64,000 bases of DNA from Acanthamoeba castellanii str. Neff (GCF_000313135.1 NW_004457442.1:1406293-1470292), one strand, 5' to 3'. Counted from the first letter of the stretch, positions 9,632 to 23,035 are shown. Numbers and translations are program-made. The notes: a model not told the origin generated them from the sequence alone.

Positions 9632-12600
9632 CTACGCCCGAACAGGGAAGTTCCACAACTTGATTACCTTGTCCCACCCACCGCTGGTCAGCCTCCCCGT
9701 CGCCGCCAACGCGAGGCATACCACATCCTGGAGAAAACGACGAACGTTACGTCAGCTTCGCCTTCGCACACTACTCGTAGTGCACCAGCCACGGGAAGTG
9801 GCGGTGTGCGCGTACCTTGGCATGAGCGTCATGTATGGTGTGCACGAGCGCTCCGCTGTGTACGTGCCACAGTCGGATCGACTTGTCGGCGGAGCCCGAA
9901 GCGAGGAAGCCTTCGGTGAGGGCCTGCAGGGTGCGCACGGTGCCCTGGTGGCCCTCCAGCACGCGCACGCACACCTCCTTGTCGACATCCCACACTCGAA
10001 GCATCATGTCCTGCGACCCGCTCACCAGCCGGCCTGAAAGTCCAAGTCGGCACCCAGAGGGAGGTGTCGCATTTGAGAAGGGAGGTTTGCGATCGCACCA
10101 GACACAGAAAGGAGTACCATCGAGCAGCACGGCGATGCACTCGACGGGCTTGTCGTGCCCGCCAAGCCGACCCGTACACCGCATGTGGCCTCGGCTGGCA
10201 TCGCCAGCCCACACGCGGATGACCTGATCGTCGCCACCCGAAACGATTCTACCGTCAGGTAGTACGCCCAATGCACGCACTTTGCCCTGTGCGGTGTGTG
10301 TGCGTGTGTGTGGTGTGGTGTGTGGTGTGTGGTGTGGTGTGTGGTGTGTGGTGTGTGTTTGTGTGTGGTCGTGCGTGCGTGCGTGCATGCGTGAGAGAGA
10401 TCCACAGTAAGCAGGTATCAAGCAACGCGTGCAAGCACAATGCGAGATCTCACCTGGTGGTCGGCCAGTGTGGCGATGCATGTGCCAGTGTCGGGATCCC
10501 AGAGCCTGATGGAGGAGTCCCACGACGCCGACACCAGCACCCCGTCAGGCAGCACCGCCAGCCGGAACACCGCGTCTTTGTGGCCCTATGAGGAGAAAAA
10601 AAGAAACACCACCAGTTGGAAGAATGAGGTCAGTCACCACCATTTCTCCAACAACAGCTGAGACGGATACGCACGTGGAAGGAGGCCTGGTGTTTGCCGG
10701 TCTTGATTGCGTACAGGTGGATGGCGCCGTCCCACGACCCCGACGCCAGGCACAACACTCCCTTGCGCATCACCACTGAATTCAACGAGTGAGAAATGCC
10801 ATTGCCCACATGGCTTGTTGGGTGGTACTTGAGACTCACCTTGAAGAGACCACACGGACTTGGAGCGCGTCTTGATCGTCTCTGGCCGCACCTTGGGCCT
10901 CCGCGGGTCCCACACGAGGATGCTCGCGTTGTCGGTGCCGCTGGCCAGCATTCCTAATGTAGACACACACGGCGACAAAAAGTCGGCCACAAGCGGAAGT
11001 GCTGGGAACGCCTGAATTTGCGAAGCGTACCATTGGGCAGAGCACAGAGCACGTTGACTTCGCCCTGGTGCGCTTCGAGTCGCGCGGCAAGTGGGGCGCC
11101 ACCACCCAACAGCTGCCGCCGGGCGCTCTCGGGACTCACCGCCACATGTGAAGCGGCCTGTCCACCACCAACCCACAAACTCACCCGTTGGTGACCTGTC
11201 GACAACACACAATCAGGTCTTCGATTAGCGTACCTCGAGGGAGCTGATGGCCAACTCGTAATCCGATTCGGTCCCGTGGAGACCTTGGACCTGCGTCTCT
11301 GCCTCCTCCGATCCGGCTGACCAACCCGCCAGACCGCCGTCGTTGGCCTCTCTCTCTGCTTCCGCGTCCGTTTCCTGGTCTTTCGAGTCCTTTGTCGAAG
11401 CGCCATCTTGCATGGCTTCGTTGGGCTCATCAGTTTGGTCGCTCAGGTTCGCCTCGCTCCACTCTTCGCCTTCGTGACTATCTCCACTGACTTCCTTTCG
11501 CCTTTCCTGTTGGAGGGCTTGCATGTAGTGTTCGATCCACTTGCGCTGCTCGCTCTGCTTCTTGCTTAGCTGCTCGTCGTTACTCACATCTATCTGCCGC
11601 TTCCCCTTCTCATCGGCCTCGTCATCGCCATCGTGGATCTCCTCCTCCTCCTCCTCCAGCGCATGTCTTCTCTGCTGCAGGAATCGTTCCATGCAGAGGA
11701 TGATGTCCGTCTTCGAGCACCGGTCCGACATGGCCATGTCCCTGATGGACTGGAGGCGCGGCGTTGAAATTGAAGTGGCGGACATTAGGGACTGACAATT
11801 GGTTGGCACCACCACCACGACAACACATAGGCCAAGTTTTGGAGCGTACCTGCGTGAGTATGGTCTTGCTCGACGAATTCGATGCGTCGAGCTCTCGCCT
11901 ACGGTGGATCTGGGCGGTGGTCCGCAGTGATTCGAAGGTGCGGGGCGAGGGCGAAGTGCTGTTCGGGGTCATCGACCGAGCCGCCGGCGCGGTGGAGGCC
12001 ATCGCGGCCCGGCGCTTGGCCTCGTTGGCGTGGTAGCGCGTCTTCGCTAGGGCGTCGTAGTTGCTCGTCTCGGGGCACACCTTGCGCATGATCTCCGCCA
12101 ACCGGGCGACCACCTCCGAACATGGAGGCCTCCGTTCTGCTCAGCCAACACCTTCCACGTCAGCACACCCACTGAACCCGGTGTAAACGCACCACAAACA
12201 CAACACGGCACAGAAGAAGCCGGTGATACCGGGGTCCTGAGCCCAACAGTCTTGGATCAGCTGACGGTAGGCGGGCACACAGTGTTGAGGAATCGGCGGC
12301 CGCTCTCCAGCAAGCACCTGCGCCACACGTGGAGTAAGACTGTGCGGAAAGTGAACTCAATGGAGAACTGAAACCCGTTGCATTGCAACGACATTGAACC
12401 TTGTCTTCGATTTGCTGCATGAACGCGAGTTCGCCGAAGAAGCTGTCGCGGGTGAGCAGCTCCCACAATATGACCCCGAGGCTATACACGTCGGCCTTCT
12501 CCGTATAAATCTTGTTTGCCAGCACTTCCGGCGCCAGCCAGACTGTACACGCAGAGAATGCGTAGCGCCGGTGTGAATATGCGCAAAGCACACAACAGCC

Positions 12601-14385
12601 ATGCCACAGGATACGGGGTACGTACTGGGGCAGTCAACTCGTCGACCGGCCGTGTGGTGCGCCGCGCTAAGGGACACCCCGAAATCGCATACCTTCGCCA
12701 CGACCTCGGCGTCAGGCGACAGATCGGCCAACTGGTTGCCAGATCCGAACGTGTTAACGGTTGCGCCGCATCGAGTGTGTGCGGCCGTATGACGGAGATT
12801 TTGGCGGGGAGGGTACAAGGATGTTGGGAGACTTGAGGTCGCGGTGCATCACCGGCGGCGACGTGCTGTGCAGGAACGCGCACCCCTTGGCTGTGTGCAC
12901 GTAGGCAATTGTTTGTTTTGTTGAGGTCAGACGACGCTTCGTGTGGGTTGCTTGGGTTGAGATGGAGGTTAGGGTACGCGTACCGACATCCTTGGCGATC
13001 TTGAGGCGCAGAGGCCAGTCCAGGGGCTTGGCTCGGTCGGCGAGAAACTCCAGCAGTGTGCCGGCACCCACGAACTCAGTCACGATGCACGCCGGCTCCG
13101 TACAGAAGCCCCGAAGTGCGACCAGATTCGGGTGGGCCAGGCCGCTCATGATCCACACCTCGTGGCGGAATTCCTCATACGTGCGCCTCTGCGCGTCTGC
13201 TTGACCGTCTCCACCGCCCGGCGTGGACCACGGGTCGATCGCCGCGTCGTCGGCGCCAGACTTGAGCTGCTTGATGGCCACCACTTCGCCCCGGTAGGTG
13301 CCCCTATACACCGTGGCGTAGCCGCCCTCGCCGATGGCCGGCTCGTGCTTTTCGAGCTCCCCGAAGGCGATCTTGTGGCCGTCGAGGTGGGCCATGGCCA
13401 AATCGGGTGCGGCCGCGTCCAGTCGGATGGGCGTTGCCTCGCTATCCTTGAGCCCTGTTGGGACGGTGCGCGCCATAGATGTCAGTGCTACGTCACCGCC
13501 AGTGCTCTGGACGAAGGGAGGGGCAAACCGCCTATCCGGCAATAGAGAAACGAGTCGTTGGGGGTGATCGCAGCTGTCTGACACTCCTCGAAGGTGAACA
13601 TGTACGGCGCGACATTGAGGCCGCCGCGCCCCAGACAATGCGGACACGGAACTTCCACTCGGGCCTGCGGCGAAACCGCAAATCAAAACCAAAAAACGAA
13701 TGGTCTGGACAAGGGTCGTACCTCGAGATTGTACCACTCCTTGACGAGCGACTCGATGGCGGCGAATATGAGCCAACACAAGCTGGACATCTCCTCCCCG
13801 CGCAACCCAGTGCGCACCAGCAGGCTCAACTGATTCGCCTCGGGCTGAAGCTCCACCAACATCTGCTCACTGCCAGAGCGACGCGGTCATTATCATTTGG
13901 CGCGAAGTGGACCAAGTGAGTCGTGGAGTAGGTACTTGGCAAAGCGAGCGAGCATGCCGTGGCGCCACAGCACCTGCGCGGCCAACGGAAAGCCCAGCAG
14001 CCGGATGATCAGGCGGCCCATGAACCCGCGCGGCACAAAATCGAAGCGGTACGTGCGCCCGAAGACGTGTTCCTCCGCCCCTACCACACCACCATCCAGG
14101 CCACCACATACCACCACCATCACATACAGCCACCACTCCACGTCAGCTTCGCACGTGCGCCTTCGCAGGAACGAAGGAGGTGAATGGACGAACGAATGAA
14201 CGAAGGCCACAGGTGGGTCAGCCGTGCGGGTCGCTCTTCGGGCAAGAGGGCGGGCACCAGAGACGACTGACGGTCGGCCACCGCCACGCTGCCCCCCTCG
14301 CCTTCCTCGTCCTCGTCCATTAGCCCTGGCGCCATTGCCCAGGTTACTACTGTTCATGATGATCGTGTTGTGTGTGTGTGTGTGG

Positions 14386-14428
<43 letters not shown>

Positions 14429-17400
14429 GAGAGCTATACCGAGCTTGTGGACATGTTCCTGGACAGGAAAGGTGACTTCGAAGCGCTCCAGCAGCGACAT
14501 CAAAAAGCCGTGCAGCTCTGGCGGGTAGGTGGGCGCCTTCCATATGTGCGGCAGCGAGGAGTGGGCGATCACCCCGTTCCTGGACAAACGGTAAAACACA
14601 GTGAACTTACAACGCAATGAATCGGCTGTGATGCGGCGCGAGAAGTACCTGCAGAAGTTGTGCTTGGTGGAGACCACTGTCGAGAGCATGTCCATCAGCC
14701 ACTGCGGGTCCAAGATTACCACGTCGTGCAACTGACCGAGCGAGCCCAATACGTAAAAGAAATAGATCAGTCACAATATCTTGCAAATGCGAACAAGGTG
14801 GCGCAGCGAAGCAGGGAACCAACCTTCTCGTCTTTGTCGAAGTGGACGAGTGAGCCCAGGTTGTGGAGGAACGCGGTCGCTGTGCGCAGATCGCGCTCGT
14901 CGTAGATGAGGCTCAGGCGCGCCAGGTTACTGTAGGCCTGCCACGAGAGCACCGGCGGAGTCCGGCTCTTGGCATGCATCGCCAACGCTTTCTCGAGCGC
15001 GAGGTAGCTCGATGGTAGCGGACGGCCCATAAAATCCTTTGCACAGGCCATGTGTGTGTCATGTTGTTGTGTGAAAGAACGTCACACGGTTCTGGGGCGT
15101 ACCTGCTTCGCGATGATTTCCCGGATGCCACCGAGCAGCTGGTCGATGTTCTTGCCGGAGACGGCACTGACAAAGTGCACACCCGCCATGTTGGGGTACT
15201 TGAACCGGAACTTCTGCAGAAGCTCGGTTTTCAACCTGCCCAGGAATTCCTCGGTGCATTCCTCGCTCTCGGCGTGCGTGCCCACGAGCAACACGGGCGA
15301 ACCTTTGACCGCCGTCTTCACCGATTGCAGCCTGGGGCGCGCGAATGCTGAGTGGTCACCATGAAACTTGCTCACAAGCTGTACTGAGCAGTACCAGTAT
15401 TCGATGCGCGAATGGACAGGCGACAAGGCATTGAATACGACCAGAAACAGTGAACGCTCCGATAAGAAGAACTGATGCGTCGCATAGTAGATCTCCTGGC
15501 CTGCGAGTTACACAAAGCCCATGAGGTTCGTGTGATTAGAATAGCACAAAGATAAGGCAGCGAACCGGCAAAGTCCCAGGCAGAGAGCTCGACGGCGGCG
15601 GCGCGGTTACTCCACACCGAGCCCATAGGCAGAGTCCAGCCGCTGATGTCGATTCCATCGGTCGACACCGGCGCTGCTTGTTGCGCTATAACGAAAAATG
15701 ATAGATGTGAGCCGACGTGTCTTCAGGCAAGCTGCGAAGGTGCATCACAAAGATGGACGGGCGGGTGATGAGCGTACGGCTGATCTGTGAGGCTGGCGCA
15801 ACTCGAAGCGAACCTGTGGACCCAGATTTGGCAATTGGCTGGCCGTCACGCTGCAACGCGCGAAGCAGGGACGTTTTCCTATTTCATGGCGGAACGAATT
15901 GGTTAGTTTGTTTTGAAGGTACGATGCAAAGAACAACGTACCCCACGTTCTCGTGGCCGACGAACATGAGCTTCATCCGGTAGCAGGGCTCTTGGCCCTT
16001 CAGCAGCTGCCCCAGATACGTCACTATGCTTTCCGAGCCCAAGGCCACAACCTCCCCCGGCGGAGACCTGGTCACACACGGGCACGCGACACGGTACGCT
16101 GGTCAATCACACGTTAATGGAATGTGCAAGGTCCAAGCGAAAACCTGAGGCGTCGGCTCTGTGTTCCTACGGCGAGGCGCTCCAGCTGCGTGAGGCTGCC
16201 AAGCTGGGCGGGCAGCTCCACGATCGCATTCTCCTCGACGGCCAGCACGCGCAGACGCGTGAGCTTGGCCAGCTCCGTGGGCAGGGCGTCGAGCTGGTTG
16301 TGGGTGAGGTCGAGCTCCTCGAGCGAGCGGGCCATGCGGCCGACGTCGGGCGGTAGCGACGCCAGCTGGTTGTGCGAGAGCAGCAGCGTGTTCATGCAGC
16401 TCCACTCCGCGAAGCAACCCGCCGGCAGGGACAACAGGTAGTTGTTGCGCAAGTCGAGGTGGCGCAGTTGGGTCAGGCGCACCAGAGGCGCCAAGCGATG
16501 ATCCTTGTCTGTAGGCATTCGTTGATTACAAATAGAAACAATAAAAATATTAGTTTTCATTAAACCCAATAAAAGTAGAACATTATCTTTCATCGTACCT
16601 GGTGCTTCACCAGTCCTGGCTGCGAGGCAATTCCTGTTGGTAAGAAACAGTGAAAAATCGTAACCACATTACACTCGAGAGCGCTAAGCAAGTGCGGAAG
16701 TACCGGGCACGAAGTTCTTCGAGGTGGCAGAGGTCGGCCATGTCATCAGGCAACGCCGTGAGCACGTTGGCCGACAGAGTGAGCACCCTCAGGCGGCTAC
16801 AGGAGGCGATTCCAGCCGGCAGGGCCGACAGCGCGTTGTGCGCCACGTCCAGCACTTCGAGGCCCGGTAGGGAGGAAAAGAAGTCTGCCGGCAACGCCGC
16901 TAGCCCATTACCAGCCAGCTTAAGGTTGGTGAGCGACGGCAGTCGCAGGATTCCCTCGTGAATAGCTCGTTGCCCTGTAATTAATAAGTGTTACTATGCA
17001 ACCTGACTGTAATCACAATGGAATTGGTGACGCACCCTGAATGATGGCGAACTTGTTGTGTGATAAATTGAGCACGCGGAGGTTGGTCAGCAAAGAGATG
17101 TGCTTGGGCAGCCGCTCGATGACATTGTGGGCGACGTTGAGCGATGTGAGCGTCACCGGCAGCTGCTCCAGGCACCACAGCCGATTGTAGCCGAGGTTCA
17201 GCTCGGTCAAATTGGGCCAGGCGCCGCCACCATGCTCAGCCGGCTGCCTCGATGACGAAGCGAAGTCGCGCTGTTGCGCGAAGGTGGCGATCAGATTGTG
17301 GGAGAGGTCGAGCGCGCGCACGGAGGTGAGGTGGTGCAGGCTAGTCGACACAGAGGCCAGGAAGTTGTTGGCGAGGCTGAGCGACCCGCGCGGCGGTAGA

Positions 17401-20400
17401 CCGAGCAGCACGCTATCCGGTACGGCGCACAGGGACAGGTTGCCCAGATTCAGAGCATCCGCCTCGGCGCGCACTGCTTTAGGTCATCGATTGTGGCGTG
17501 AGTTGAAACCGCATACAAAAACGTGCAGAAGAATGCTGGAATACGGACCGAGTTCATGGGTTGCGCTCGCCCCCGCCACCCATCGCAGATAATACTCTGC
17601 GCGTGCTTGATAAATGAAATGCTGATAAAGTTGGCTGAGCGTGAGCGGGGGACGAACCGGTCCAGAGGGTGACCTGGGCCGGGTGGACAGCCAACTTGGT
17701 CACACGGGCCTTCGCATCATAGGCGGAGTTCAAGAAGTCGGACTTGTGGGCAAAAATGTAGGCCCAGACTGACACAGTATCGCCAAGTCCTCCTGAGGTG
17801 CCTATGAGCAACCACCGAGATATGCACGCGCCAGGCAAGGCTGAGGTACCTCGGGTTCGGTCCTGATGGGAGTCAGCCAGGAATGAGCCGAACCGGCACG
17901 TGTAGAGTGAGTCTAGCAGGAACACCAGCAGGGACGGGCCGAATTCGAACTGGCTGGGCCACTGCACCCACAGCTGCCACACTGCACGATGTCGAGGGAA
18001 GAAGTGGTGAGCCCGAGGCTCCTGAAGCGAAGAATGGACCAAAGGGAGGGGTACCAGCGTCTATGAATTGCAGAAAGAGGAAAGATTGCTGGGTGGCCTG
18101 ATATTTGGCTTGCCGGCTCTGGCCCCACTCGAAGCCTAGAAGAACATGAACAAACAGTAAGAGTTGCAGTCACTCACTTCTAACGACGACAAGTTGAGGC
18201 CATGGGTACCGAAGGCCATCCACTCTTTCTCGAGCAGCGCGCAAAAGCCTTCCACTGTGCGACAGTGTGCGTCGAGACAAATCTGGGCTAGGCTCACCAC
18301 TTGCGGTACCGATTCCCCTCCCCGCTGATTCAGCACCACCACCTTTGCAGATAACTATGTGAGGCTGTGTGTGTGTGCTAGTGTGTGAAAACTGCGTGTG
18401 CTTCGTACCGGGTTGCCGAGCTGTAACCGCGTAACTACCGAATCAGTGACGGCAAAGAGTTGGCCTATGCCGGAAAGCCACCCAGCCGAATAGACTGCGC
18501 GTCGCCACTCCCTCGCGCGTTCGGGCTTCGCGGTGAAGAGATGCTTGTCGAAGGATGACACCAACCGAACCAGCCGCGCCAGACTCTCGCCCACCGCTTC
18601 CGGGGACATAAGCTTGACTGCCCGCTTCTGTATCTGGCCCTCCACTTCACATCAAAGCCGATCGAGTTAGCAAATTGATCACTCTCTTAAGAAGCTCAAA
18701 AGCTTTACCTGTTTCGATTCGTTCAACTTGGTCGTCTTCTTCTCAAGTACCATTCACTCACTTTAGTCATCAGCACATGGTAGATAATGCGCAAAGAGAA
18801 GAAGCTGTACCGGATTCGTCTTGCTTGGCTTGGCTGGTCCGAAGCCGTTTCCTGGGAGGTGATGTGTCGACAACGAGTACGGAACCGGCCTGGCGGTGGA
18901 GCATCAGCACGTGTTGCATCATGCTGCGCTGGCCACGGGCCGAGCTGAGCTTGGGCGATCGAGATTCGGAGTCGAAGCTGATGAGCCGCGCTCCCTTGGC
19001 GCTCGCCTCGTCGCTCGGTCGCCGTTCCTTGCAAGCGCGCAGCAGGCACGCTTCTGACATGGGGTGGCGCCAGCACAGGGCTAGCGTCCATCGCTGCCAT
19101 TTCTGCTGCGATCTCCACAGCGCATCAATTTCATCTGTCCCACAGCTATGAGAAACGATCTCAGGCGAAACGAAAGCATCGCCCGGGTAATACCATCGCT
19201 GATGGCTTCGGGCACGACGAATTGGTTCGGAAAGCTGGAAATCCGAAAGTCAGCGTTGAGGTGAGTGATGCGCCAGTGCCTGGCGGGAATCTGCAGCCGC
19301 TCGAACTCCATTCGCACGTCGTACAGATAAAAGCCCGCCGCGTTTGCTGTCGCCGCAAACCGCTCTTGGTTCTTGAATGCGAACACATCACTGCAGGAAC
19401 ACACAGAAGCACCGCGTTCATTAGATCTTCCTAAAAACCAATGAATTATGAGCTGCAAATGTACTAGATGTGCTCGGGGCACGCATGCTGCTTGAGCAGA
19501 GTCACCAGCGCCTTGTGATGGTCGGACTGGACGAGAAAGAACGATAAGCAGCGAAAGTCCTTGCAGGTCAGCGCGAAGCCCGGCAGCCCGCGCTCATCGT
19601 GGCGCGTCGTCTTCATTTTCATCACCAGCCCCAGGGGCAGGCTTTCGTTCTTCTCCTGCTCATCACACTCTCTGTGAGCAGACTTCGGCCCAAGTGCAGT
19701 GTGGAGTCGGTGCGCGCACCTTGGTCATGAAGATGAGGCGGTAGTTGGTGAACCACAGCTTGGCCTCCCGGCAGTCACGCAGGGAGTGGTGCGTGTAGAG
19801 CACGTCCTCGCCACCCGCGCCGCTTGCGAACAGGAGCAGCTCTCCCGCAATTGGCGAACCCTCTGCACGCACATTGTTCGAGCCAGGGTCAGACCTCCCA
19901 AATCAGCCCGTCAGTCGCTGGCGCGCTTGCGGGTACCGTCGGGGAGCTTCTGTGTGTCGGCTTTCGGTTGGATGGACGCCGACGCAATGGTGGGCGTTGA
20001 GATCGGAGGTGGTTGTGGCTCCAGCCCACGCAGCGGTTGGTGCAGCGCATGCGCGCTGCGGCAGGAGACGGGGGCGAGAGGCGCCGCGTCGCTGGCGAAG
20101 GAGAAGCTCGCCGTCGGCGCCTGCGCGCGAGTCCGGAGGATTGCGTCGGTCCACTGCTTGGCCGTTGACTCCGAGTCGGCCGCCAGCACGTAGACTCGGC
20201 CCTCGGTCACCAACTCAAATGTCACCCGCCGCTGTTGCTTGCGCTTGGTGCCTGCAGTCGCATCCAGGCGCACGGCCTCCACTCGCGCCAGCCGTATCGA
20301 CCCCAGCACCGGTGTATCTACGATTGCAAATATTTTATGGAATATAAGTATATTTTTGTAATTTGTGATAAGTGTGGGGAAAGGGGGGCACTGATGTGTA

Positions 20401-20546
20401 CCTGGCCGCTTGCGGTAGGTGAGGGTGGTGTGGGTGAGGCGGAAGTGCCGCGTTTGCCACCGCTTGACGAGGGCCTTATTGGGGGAGTGCTTCTCCAGCC
20501 ACCCAACCATAACCGCGGGCGCTTCGGCCACTGCTTCCTCGTCCAT
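9632..20546 (-). CDS. Pats1-like Roco kinase: PH-GRAM-myotubularin-LRR-ROC-COR-kinase-WD40
   Basis: One very large many-exon gene of more than 2,000 residues, starting at ATG 20546. Order along the minus strand: PH domain (20546-20200; MVGWLEKHSPNK ... STAKQWTDAI); GRAM (19870-19460); myotubularin domain (19480-17650; WRHPMSEACLLRACK, SLAQICLDAHCRTVEGF, FEFGPSLLVFLLDSLYTCRFG); leucine-rich repeats (17474-16114); ROC GTPase (16080-15090) with P-loop GHENVGKTSLL split by an intron, and WDFAG and VGTHAE boxes; COR (15050-13720); TKL-type kinase (13430-12140) with GEGGYATV, VAIK, HRDLKSPNI, CDFG and APE all intact; acidic coiled coil (12120-11230); seven WD40 blades (11210-9632). Dictyostelium Pats1, needed in cytokinesis, has this layout. 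The phosphatase signature loop reads VLNQRGGES instead of HCSDGWDR, so Cys and Arg are both gone. Kinase and GTPase look active. Confidence 0.85.
10288..10392 (-). repeat. Intronic TG-rich microsatellite
   Basis: Intron between WD40 exons of the Roco gene, made of gtgtggtgtgtggtgt units and ending in gtgcgtgcgtgcgtgcatgc. It has purely simple-sequence character. Confidence 0.6.
14365..14429 (-). repeat. Intronic (TG)n(AG)n microsatellite
   Basis: Compound dinucleotide run (about 35 bases of tg, then about 24 of ag) in the COR-region intron of the Roco gene. On the sense strand this is a CT then CA tract. Confidence 0.6.
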
Positions 20547-20761
20547 TGGTGCAGATATTGTCTATGCTGATGGGCGTGCAGCGACATCGTGTTGCTTGCT
20601 CCCTTAGTTTGCAACCGGTCGAGTGCCAGGAACATGTACAGCAAGCCGAGGCCGCCCAAGCGGAGCTTTTTTTCCATTTGGTTTCGTTTTGTAATTTGAA
20701 ACGAAAAGAAACGAAACGAAACCTGTGCCCGCAAAATACTGGAAAAGACAAGAAGCCCTTG
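20547..20761. promoter_or_regulatory. Divergent promoter region, Roco kinase / Zn2Cys6-PAS
   Basis: Only 215 bases separate the two opposed starts, so both genes must share regulatory DNA. It contains an AAACGAAA-type purine tract (cgaaaagaaacgaaacgaaa, about 20701-20722). No clear TATA was seen. Confidence 0.35.
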
Positions 20762-23035
20762 ATGACGAACACGGGGCCGGGCGAGCACCAGGCAAGCCAA
20801 GAGAGAGCAGTGATGCATGGCGAGGATGCCGTCGGGCAACCATCACGCGCTGTTCCCGAGCAGGCCTGCTCCGGATGCCGCCAAGCACACGCCCTTTGCG
20901 ATAGGTGCCTTGCACCCTTCCCAACATCATTCTCTCCCTTTTTTTTATATATATATTTCGTCCTTCCTGCCTGAAAAGGATCAAAGTATTATTCATAATT
21001 TCCTTGTTTTTTTATCAATATTTATTTATGCAGGAAGAAGCCGTGCGGGCGGTGCGTGCAGCTGGGCAAGGCCGATACCTGCCACCCCAGCCCCGCACGC
21101 AAGCGGGGCCGACCACCCAAGGCGCGCTCACTCGACCAAACCGGAGACCAGCAGAACGTACCCCCAACCGCCTGGCGCCCGATCACCATAGCCCAACAGC
21201 CCACACTGCCTGGTTCGCACCTCTTCACGCCCATGGCGGTGAGTCCCCGCGTCCACTCGCCGTCATCGGCCCCACTCGGGCCTCGCCTCGCCGCCGCACC
21301 ACCGCTGGTGCCTCGGCCATCAGTAGCAGCTGATCGCCACGATACCTCGTCACCCTCCTCAGAAGAGGACGCCAGCAAGCGACCAAAGAAGGCACGCACC
21401 ACGCACTTTGCCGCCCGCTCGAACGACGTGATCACTAACACGCACACATACACATCGCACACACCGCGCCACACACGCGCTGATGATGTCGGTCGTACTT
21501 CACATTTACAGGCACAGAGGGTGGACAACTGCGATACGAGGCACGACGGCGCGGATTCGGCGATGACGAAGACGCTGATGTTAATGCTGGTGGACGAGGT
21601 GCGCGAGGTGAAGGAGGAGAACAGGCAGCTGCGGGACCGGGTCGCCGAGCTGCGCGGCCAGCGCAAGCGGGACAGAGCCGAGATGCGAGCTATGGAGAAC
21701 CGACTGCAGAACATGGAGCAGTCGATGCAGGCCATGGCCACTGCGCAGCGGGAGAGTGCCGTACAGATGACGAGACTCTTCCAGCAGAAGCCTTTGCCGC
21801 CATCACGTCATGCCACGTCAGCACCACAGCCGTCCAGTGCCTCGCTTATGACTGGCTCATTGACTACCACCTCATCGTCGACCACCATCACCCCGGCCGC
21901 TCTGTCGTCGCTGCCGCAGAGCTTCGATTCACCGCCGCGGCAGTCATCGTCCTTTGCCGGCGCTGTATCCCCGGCTTACTCGATGTCGGCCCGAATGCAC
22001 GGATTGGCGGGGCTTCTCCACGCGCTGCCCTATCTGCGCGACTTCGACCCGGGTCTGCTGATCGTCTCCGATCTGAGGTACACTCACCTTCCTTAAAGTT
22101 GATGATAAGCAGGAAGAGGAAATTAACCGAACGATGACAGCCAACAGTTCATGGTGCTGAGCATGACGCACCCCGAGACCCTGGCCGACATGATGCCGCC
22201 CACCATCGAGTTCGTCTCACCGGGCGCCACCGCATTCCTCGGATACAGCCACGTACTACCGCTTTCCGCATACCCCAATCGTCAGACTCTCGCTCGCCGC
22301 TGACACTGTCCGTGGTCGTGTCGTGCGACGCATGTAGGAGGAAGTCGTAGGCAAATCAGTCCATGTGCTGGGATGCATCGACATCCAGGACAAGCTGGAT
22401 CTCATGCACTCGATGTTCTCCAAGTCTGCTCCACCGTCCGGAGTGAGCGATTCCATCCGCGTTTGTCCCGTTATGCGACGCAAGGGCTGTGAGCCCGCAC
22501 GTATCGAGACCTTCCACCAGTACCTCTGGGTCAACTCTCGCGTACGCCTCCTCACCGCCCACACGGACACAATATGACACTCCGAACGAACGAACGCACG
22601 CACATAACCGCACACGCGCACCTATGCGCTTCGTCTCACATCGCACACGCACAGGTGCAATGGAACATCGCGTTGGTGACTCGAGTGCTCGAGGAGGGCG
22701 TGTACATTCCGCCGCTGGGGAGCATGTCTGAGCTGCTCAGCAACCCCAGCACCAGGGCCCTCTTCTGCTCCCGCCTCGCCCCCTTCCTGCGACAGCCCCT
22801 CGACCGAGCCCGGATCTGCGCAACCATCACCACCACCACTTCATCAGCGTCGTCGTCGTCGTCGTCATCGTGGTCGCCAGAGGCGAGCGCGCAAGAAGAG
22901 ACGATCCTGGCGCTACAGCAGTCGTCGATGGACCTGGACATCGAACTCCAGGAAATGATGCAGGCGCTGCGCTCGCCGGCGCCGTCGCCCTCGACAGGAC
23001 CACCCGCAGACGACCACGAGCGGTGGCTCCTCTGA
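20762..23035 (+). CDS. Zn2Cys6 zinc-cluster/AT-hook/PAS transcription factor (AcuK/ERT1-like)
   Basis: Six exons: 20762-20904, 21034-21427, 21512-22077, 22141-22252, 22338-22541 and 22655-23035 (ATG 20813 is an alternative start). Exons 1-2 join to form ACSGCRQAHALCD followed by PCGRCVQLGKADTC, a complete C-x2-C-x6-C-x5-C-x2-C-x8-C cluster, then ARKRGRPPK, an AT-hook core. Exon 3 has a coiled coil (VREVKEENRQLRDRVAELR), typical of dimerising zinc-cluster factors, and a Ser-rich spacer. Exons 4-5 carry a PAS fold (IEFVSPGATAFLGYSHEEVVGKS). The last exon ends with the acidic MDLDIELQEMMQALRSP motif. Exon phases match the paralogue at 5238-7252 one for one, proving common origin. The ACSxCRxAHxxCD version of the cluster is that of fungal AcuK/ERT1/RDS2; ligand and targets are unknown. 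Intron 2 (84 bases) is in frame and stop-free. Confidence 0.88.

Noticed and set aside
10288..10392. Regular repeats considered as a CRISPR array or satellite origin
   Set aside because: Units are 2-12 bases without spacers, lie inside introns, and the genome is eukaryotic.
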